The notes under the pieces: model-generated | The model's database searches: none | Seen by the model: the letters and a program-made list of their open reading frames with translations, nothing else | What the model was told of the DNA's origin: nothing | Shown: piece after piece, positions 7,400 to 11,662 of the stretch | How positions within the stretch are numbered: the first letter of the stretch is position 1 | How the letters are laid out: each line of letters opens with the position of its first letter | DNA from: Opitutaceae bacterium | GTDB lineage: Bacteria > Verrucomicrobiota > Verrucomicrobiia > Opitutales > Opitutaceae | Direction of reading: 5' to 3' | Length of the DNA: 11,662 bases | Assembly (NCBI GenBank): GCA_024233285.1 | Contig: JACKPU010000017.1 | Span: 1 to 11,662, forward strand | Position numbers and translations under genes: made by a program

Positions 7400-9276
7400 A
7401 CTTCGAGCTGCACGCGTGCTTGCCGGGCCGGTCGCGTCAACCGCCACGCGAGCCGGGTCGGTTTGAACACCTCCTGAATGAGGCAATGCGAAAACGTCAA
7501 GTCGCCGGCGTCGGAGCGGGCCGTGACTTTGATCGCCGCGTCGCCGGCTTTGATCACGACGGCACCGTCCGCCTGCTGCGACCAATCGGCATAGGTGATC
7601 ACCGCGGTTTCAAAGAATTGTGGCATGGTGAATTCGACCGCATCCTCGACTTCAATTCGGCCGGATGCGGCGCGTGCATAAACGAAAGTGCGGTGGAGAT
7701 GACGCAGTGATTCCGCCGGATAGGCCCGCGTGAGATCGAGCACCATGCGGTCTGTTTCGTCACTGAACGAGGTTGCCAACACCCGGGCAAAGGCATGGCT
7801 GCCGTAGCCCGCGCGGTGTTCATCCTTGCCCGGCATCTGCAGGGTGTCCGCGACGACCGGCACGGGGTGGCCGTAAGAGTTGAGCAGATCGCTTTGATAA
7901 CGTTGGGGACTGAATGTCCGGTCCGTGTAAGTCTCGAGGCCCGGATCGCAGATCAGGTAGTGGTTGCCGATCGCGACGGTGAAGGTGCCGAGATCGTTGT
8001 GGTTGTGATTCACGCCGTTGTGACCGCCTTGAAACGTGGCGGCCAGCCGCACCGGGGCGTCGGGCGCCGGCCGGCAGATCAGAAACTGCACGTCGTCAAA
8101 CCACTCGCGCAGGGCGCGTGCACGCGGCAGCTTGCAAGGGTTGGCCGGGTCGAACGTGTGAAACAAATTCAGCAGGATGGCGGCGACGCTTTGTTTGCCC
8201 AAGGGCACGAAGGGATCGAAAGTCTCGGCGGTGGAGCGGATGCGCGCGGGATCGTCGTCCTGCCGGTTGTTGAGCCAGTGGTTGAGCCAGTGGATCGGCT
8301 CGAACTCCATCCGACTGTCGGCGAACGTGGGATAAAGGCCGTCCTGCAGCTCCATGCGCACGCCATACCGCGCCATGCGGCTTGGCTTGGGTTGTTTCAG
8401 CCAGTCGATCCGGCCGCCCGTGGCCGCGCGCACGAGTTCGCTCAGCGCCACGTAATTGCCGAAGCCGTAGGTCCAGTAACTCAGGCCCTCGGTGTAGAAG
8501 CCGCTCTCCTCAAATCCTTGGTTGGAGTAGGCGATCAGATCGTCGACCAAGGCCAGATACCAGGCGCGCTCCTGCAAATCCTCCTTTAGCCACAGCGCGC
8601 AAGTAAGCACGCAATTCAGGCAGACGGTGTTCCAGTTGTGCGTGCAGGTCACCCACCAGTAAATGTCCTGACCGGATTCGATGCGCTGGCGAAACGGAGC
8701 GAAGATGCGTTTTTCAATCTCACTGCGAATGGTCTGTCGCGTCGCGGATGACAGCCGGTCGCCCAACAAGAAATCGATGTCGGTGAACAACGCCGCCCAC
8801 TGGCCCGAGCCCAAATCGATTTCGATGGTTGTGCCCGCGAAATTGCCACCGCTGTCATCGTGGCAGGGCGCGACCCAGGTGACCAAGTCCGTGAATGCGT
8901 TGATTTCGGCTTCGATCAACTCGAGGTATTCTCCGGTGGGATCAACGCATTCGGCGAAAGTCATCGCGATCAATCGCTCGCGCACGGTCGTGGCCGCCTC
9001 GGTGTAGCCCGCGCGCCGATCGCCCTGGTAGCACTTGGCGATCAATTCGTTGGTGATGCGCACGAACGGCTTGGTTGTTTCGGCCCGGGCGGTCGCGAGG
9101 TAGTGCCGGCCGACGGCATGCTCCTCCCAACGAGCCCATGCGTCGCGCTGGCGGGCCGGGACGCCCAGATGATAAGGCCGGTCCGCCAGCAACCGGGCCA
9201 TTGCCTGGACCTTGTCCGCGGCCGGCGCGAAATTTTGGCCGTCGGGCAGGTTGAGATTATGATCGCCGAATCCCAT
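7387..9276 (-). CDS. Heparinase II/III-family protein (polysaccharide lyase-like), first paralog
   Basis: A 629-residue protein with the two-part layout of heparinase II/III-type lyases: an alpha-helical toroid N-terminal half and a beta-sandwich C-terminal half. Helical-domain motifs include HNWNTVC (213-219) and EGLSYWTYGFGNYVAL (263-278). The beta-domain signature QGGHNGVNHNHNDLGTF spans 416-432. His424/His426, Asp444 (in CDPGLETYT) and His470 (in SYGHP) fall where the family binds its structural metal, by analogy with heparinase II. Such enzymes cleave uronate-containing chains by beta-elimination; the substrate here cannot be named. No signal peptide or hydrophobic N-terminus is visible (MGFGDHNLNLPDGQ), unlike typical periplasmic members, so location is uncertain. 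The gene starts 13 nt after the stop of the second paralog and is probably cotranscribed with it; a weak GAGG precedes the ATG. Confidence 0.88.
   Translation of the reverse strand: MGFGDHNLNLPDGQNFAPAADKVQAMARLLADRPYHLGVPARQRDAWARWEEHAVGRHYLATARAETTKPFVRITNELIAKCYQGDRRAGYTEAATTVRERLIAMTFAECVDPTGEYLELIEAEINAFTDLVTWVAPCHDDSGGNFAGTTIEIDLGSGQWAALFTDIDFLLGDRLSSATRQTIRSEIEKRIFAPFRQRIESGQDIYWWVTCTHNWNTVCLNCVLTCALWLKEDLQERAWYLALVDDLIAYSNQGFEESGFYTEGLSYWTYGFGNYVALSELVRAATGGRIDWLKQPKPSRMARYGVRMELQDGLYPTFADSRMEFEPIHWLNHWLNNRQDDDPARIRSTAETFDPFVPLGKQSVAAILLNLFHTFDPANPCKLPRARALREWFDDVQFLICRPAPDAPVRLAATFQGGHNGVNHNHNDLGTFTVAIGNHYLICDPGLETYTDRTFSPQRYQSDLLNSYGHPVPVVADTLQMPGKDEHRAGYGSHAFARVLATSFSDETDRMVLDLTRAYPAESLRHLHRTFVYARAASGRIEVEDAVEFTMPQFFETAVITYADWSQQADGAVVIKAGDAAIKVTARSDAGDLTFSHCLIQEVFKPTRLAWRLTRPARQARVQLEVQPL
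8269..8292. repeat. 12-bp in-frame tandem duplication inside the first lyase gene
   Basis: GTTGAGCCAGTG occurs twice back to back (8269-8280 and 8281-8292). On the coding strand it gives HWLN repeated (residues 329-336, within PIHWLNHWLNNRQ). The identical codons in both copies suggest a recent slippage duplication that keeps the frame. Confidence 0.85.
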
Positions 9277-9289
9277 TGGTGTAAGCGCC

Positions 9290-11155
9290 TCAGGCGCCGG
9301 CGGGCGTGATGGTGAATTCGCGATGCGCGCGGTCGGTCGGCGTCAGCTCGGTCAACCGCAGGCGATAAACCAAGTCGCCCCAGACTTTTTGCAGATTGGG
9401 ATCGGTGACCGCCACCTCATCCACTTCCGCCCGATAGATGCCCGCGGCGTGGCTCAGAATCGCCTGCGCCCCGTCGGTTGAGTGCAGGCGGATGGCGCCG
9501 TCGGTGGTGAGCTCCGGCCGGCGGTGGGTGATGAAGTTCCATATGGTGGGCGCGTGCGCGGCGCTGAGTTCGTAGTCGTCCGTCAACGTCAACACGCCGC
9601 CGGGAGACAGACGCAACGTGCGCATCCAGCGGCGGGCGCCGGCCGCGGGCGGATAAGCACCGGCGAGATCGAGCGCGAAAATGGAGCCGTCGCCGTCGCT
9701 GGAAAATGTCACGTCGCGCGCCGCAAAGTCGCGACCGTCCTGCTGCATCGCCCCGTTGATCGTGGGGAGCGTGTGCCATTGCGATTGCATCGTCCAAATT
9801 TCGTAGCGGCGCGGGCCGAAGGTTTTGGCGGTGTAGGTTTCCACGCCGACGTCGATCAGGAGCGGTGAGCCGTCGAGGCAGGCGAGGAACGAGCCGACGT
9901 CATTGTGGTTGTGGCTCTCCCGGTTGTGGCCGCCCTTGGCCGCGACGCTCAGACGCGGGCTGCGCATGAGGGCGAATTGCAGGTGCGGCAGCCAGATGTC
10001 GGCGGTTGCCGGCGTGGACGCCGGTTCAGGGGCGACGGGATCGAGGAGTGATGCGAGGCTGCGATTGAGCGAAATGATGTGGCTGCGCGGCCGACCCGCT
10101 TGGTGGCGCTCCGCCCATTGCCCGAACGCGATGAGTTGCGAATCGCCGATGGCCCGGCCGTAGCGTTGCACCAGCGCCGCGCTGATGGTCGGTCGGGCGG
10201 TCGCGTCGGCAAAATTCACATACCAGTCGCCGGTCAAATGCGCGCGCATGATGAAGCGGCCGGTCTCGGCGATGAGCGGTTCGGCGAAGAGATCGATTTT
10301 CCCGCCGGTCGCGCGGTGCAACAGCTCGAGGCAGTCAAACAGCGAGCCGCCAGCACGATCCCAGTAGCCCGGTCCTTCATCGCAGCCGCCGTCTTCCGGC
10401 TGGTGGGCGATGAATACATCGAGGCTGCGCATGATCTTGTGCACGGCCTGTGCCCGGCGCTCCGGGTCGGTCTCGAACCCGAGCACGGCGGCGAGCCAGT
10501 TGGAGTTGATCCAAGGGTTCCAGTTGTTCACCGGATGACGACCGGTTTGCCAGCCCATCCACCAAAAGTCATCGCGCGCCAGACACGGCGTGAGCACGCG
10601 ATGATTCACTTCGTGTTGAATCCGCGGCAGCAGTTGCGGTGACACGCCTGCGAGTTGATCACGCAACAGATGCACGGTCCACGCCAGATGCCCGACGGTT
10701 TCACCCACGCCCAGATCGACGGTGGGCTCGTGACAATCGGGCAGCCCGGCGCCGGCGGCCTGAATCTCCAGGTGGGCCGGCCAGCCCCAGTAGCTTTCCT
10801 CACAGGTCAGCCAGAGATTGTCCGCAATCGCATCGATGAACCGGCCCCGGCCCTCGGCGCATTCGGCGAGCACGAGATCGTGCAAGCGGGTGCGGCGGCG
10901 AAAATGCGGGTTCTGGTAGGAATTGCGATCACCCGACCGCGCATAGTCGAGCAAGAGGGTGGCCTTGAGATGTTCCCAGTCCTCGGCGGCGCGCTCCGCT
11001 CCGCGGTCAATCAATTCGCGACGCACCGGTGCGGGAATCTTTTCCCAAGCGGCTCGATCGCTGGCGGCCGGATAGCGGCGCCAGGTGGAGGTCGGTGACA
11101 GGTGGGCGCGCACGGTTTCAAGATCGTAGCGCTCGGCAAGCTGGGGACGGGGCAT
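9290..11155 (-). CDS. Heparinase II/III-family protein (polysaccharide lyase-like), second paralog
   Basis: A 621-residue protein from the ATG at 11155 (MPRPQLAERYDLETVRAHLS). The frame is open further, to a GTG at 11290, but that extension overlaps the preceding gene and has no family character. The layout matches the neighbouring paralog: helical half with NNWNPWINSNW (210-220) and EDGGCDEGPGYWDRAGGSLF (254-273), then the beta-sandwich signature KGGHNRESHNHNDVGSFL (407-424). His415/His417, Asp435 (in LIDVGVETYT) and His461 (in SQWHTLP) are candidate metal ligands by analogy with heparinase II. The two paralogs are clearly divergent outside these motifs, so they may act on different linkages or different ends of one chain. 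No signal peptide is visible with this start. It lies 86 nt downstream of a glycosyltransferase gene on the same strand. Confidence 0.87.
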   Translation of the reverse strand: MPRPQLAERYDLETVRAHLSPTSTWRRYPAASDRAAWEKIPAPVRRELIDRGAERAAEDWEHLKATLLLDYARSGDRNSYQNPHFRRRTRLHDLVLAECAEGRGRFIDAIADNLWLTCEESYWGWPAHLEIQAAGAGLPDCHEPTVDLGVGETVGHLAWTVHLLRDQLAGVSPQLLPRIQHEVNHRVLTPCLARDDFWWMGWQTGRHPVNNWNPWINSNWLAAVLGFETDPERRAQAVHKIMRSLDVFIAHQPEDGGCDEGPGYWDRAGGSLFDCLELLHRATGGKIDLFAEPLIAETGRFIMRAHLTGDWYVNFADATARPTISAALVQRYGRAIGDSQLIAFGQWAERHQAGRPRSHIISLNRSLASLLDPVAPEPASTPATADIWLPHLQFALMRSPRLSVAAKGGHNRESHNHNDVGSFLACLDGSPLLIDVGVETYTAKTFGPRRYEIWTMQSQWHTLPTINGAMQQDGRDFAARDVTFSSDGDGSIFALDLAGAYPPAAGARRWMRTLRLSPGGVLTLTDDYELSAAHAPTIWNFITHRRPELTTDGAIRLHSTDGAQAILSHAAGIYRAEVDEVAVTDPNLQKVWGDLVYRLRLTELTPTDRAHREFTITPAGA

Positions 11156-11241
11156 GGGGTTCGAAACTGCGGAAAGGGGGCCGGATTCGCAAGGGCGGAT
11201 GGTCGGCTGGCCGTTCGCGTGGGTTGCGAGAGAGCGCGTGA

Positions 11242-11662
11242 TTATTGTGCGGAGGCGGCTGGTTGCATGCGAGTCCATGCCGCCCGCCACAAACGGTCAA
11301 CGCGCCATGGGCACCATCGCCAGGCTTGAAAATAAAAGCTGGTCGCGAGCCGGCGATAGCGGGGATTGGATGCCAGCACCCGCGCGGCATTCGCATTGAC
11401 GTGTCCAAGATAGTGGCGTTGTTCCCGGCGGGAAAATCCCTCGAACAGGCCGAGTTCATTATGGAGCCAGGCGCGGGTAACCAGATTATAGTTGTCCTGT
11501 GCGCGCATCGAGGCGGTGTGCTGGCGATAGAACGTGGTCACTTGGCCCGTCCAGCGGGGTTCCACTCCGGCTTTGAAAGCGCGCAGAATGAAATTCCGGT
11601 CCTCCGCCATATCGCGATGGCCCGGCAGGTGCTTCGGTTTACGTTCCAATCCTTGGGACCAA
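11242..11662 (-). CDS. Family-2 glycosyltransferase, C-terminal part only
   Basis: The frame is open to the window edge, so the catalytic N-terminal part is outside; about 139 residues are visible, ending at TAA 11244-11242. The segment GHRDMAEDRNFILRAFKAG carries the acidic AED...R pattern near the acceptor/catalytic-base region of GT2-type enzymes, followed by TTFYRQHTASM, also common in that family (YRxHxxSM). It would transfer a sugar from a nucleotide-sugar in the cytoplasm, for example in cell-surface polysaccharide or glycan synthesis. The C-terminal tail is rich in Trp and Arg. It lies upstream of the two lyase genes on the same strand. Confidence 0.65.
   Translation of the reverse strand, partial: WSQGLERKPKHLPGHRDMAEDRNFILRAFKAGVEPRWTGQVTTFYRQHTASMRAQDNYNLVTRAWLHNELGLFEGFSRREQRHYLGHVNANAARVLASNPRYRRLATSFYFQAWRWCPWRVDRLWRAAWTRMQPAASAQ

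Noticed and set aside
7795..8589. Plus-strand open frame opposite the first lyase gene
   Set aside because: Shadow of the lyase codons; no start signal and no family pattern.
11156..11290. N-terminal extension of the second lyase to the GTG at 11290
   Set aside because: It would overlap the end of the glycosyltransferase gene and adds residues with no family resemblance or signal-peptide character; the ATG at 11155 is more natural.

Overview
GC-rich bacterial chromosomal DNA with tightly packed genes on both strands. There are no rRNA, tRNA, CRISPR or IS features that I can recognise. The mix of genes suggests a polysaccharide-degrading member of the Verrucomicrobiota, perhaps Opitutaceae-like: family-1 sugar-binding protein, Gfo/Idh/MocA and aldo/keto reductase domains, and two heparinase II/III-family proteins. 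The taxonomic placement is inference from gene content and style, not from a marker gene.

Layout. (1) 1-2180, plus strand: the 3' end of a helical-repeat (TPR-like) gene, overlapping by ATGA with an ABC-type sugar-binding protein; both belong to a transport operon that starts upstream. (2) 2191-2208: a small perfect hairpin between convergent genes. (3) 2211-3859, minus strand: an AraC-family regulator and a TrmH/SpoU RNA methyltransferase, both broken by several small indels although each fragment keeps well-preserved family motifs. (4) 3860-3982: a divergent intergenic region with two perfect inverted repeats. (5) 3983-5992, plus strand: a 669-residue natural fusion of a Gfo/Idh/MocA dehydrogenase and an aldo/keto reductase. 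(6) 6007-6076: two related palindromes resembling a REP pair. (7) 6178-7374, plus strand: a polytopic membrane protein of unknown function with a signal peptide. (8) 7387-11662, minus strand: the C-terminal end of a family-2 glycosyltransferase, then two heparinase II/III-family proteins 13 nt apart.

How the genes may work together (inference): the binding protein captures a sugar or oligosaccharide, the heparinase-like lyases cleave uronate-containing chains, and the fused oxidoreductase interconverts a sugar or keto-sugar in the cytoplasm. The AraC-type regulator diverges from the fusion gene and would be its natural regulator, but its second DNA-binding helix-turn-helix is out of frame here. 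The lyases adjoin a glycosyltransferase rather than a transporter, so they could instead serve the cell's own exopolysaccharide.

The points most worth following up are the local cluster of compensating frameshifts, the two-enzyme fusion, the REP-like double palindrome, and the paired lyases without visible signal peptides.
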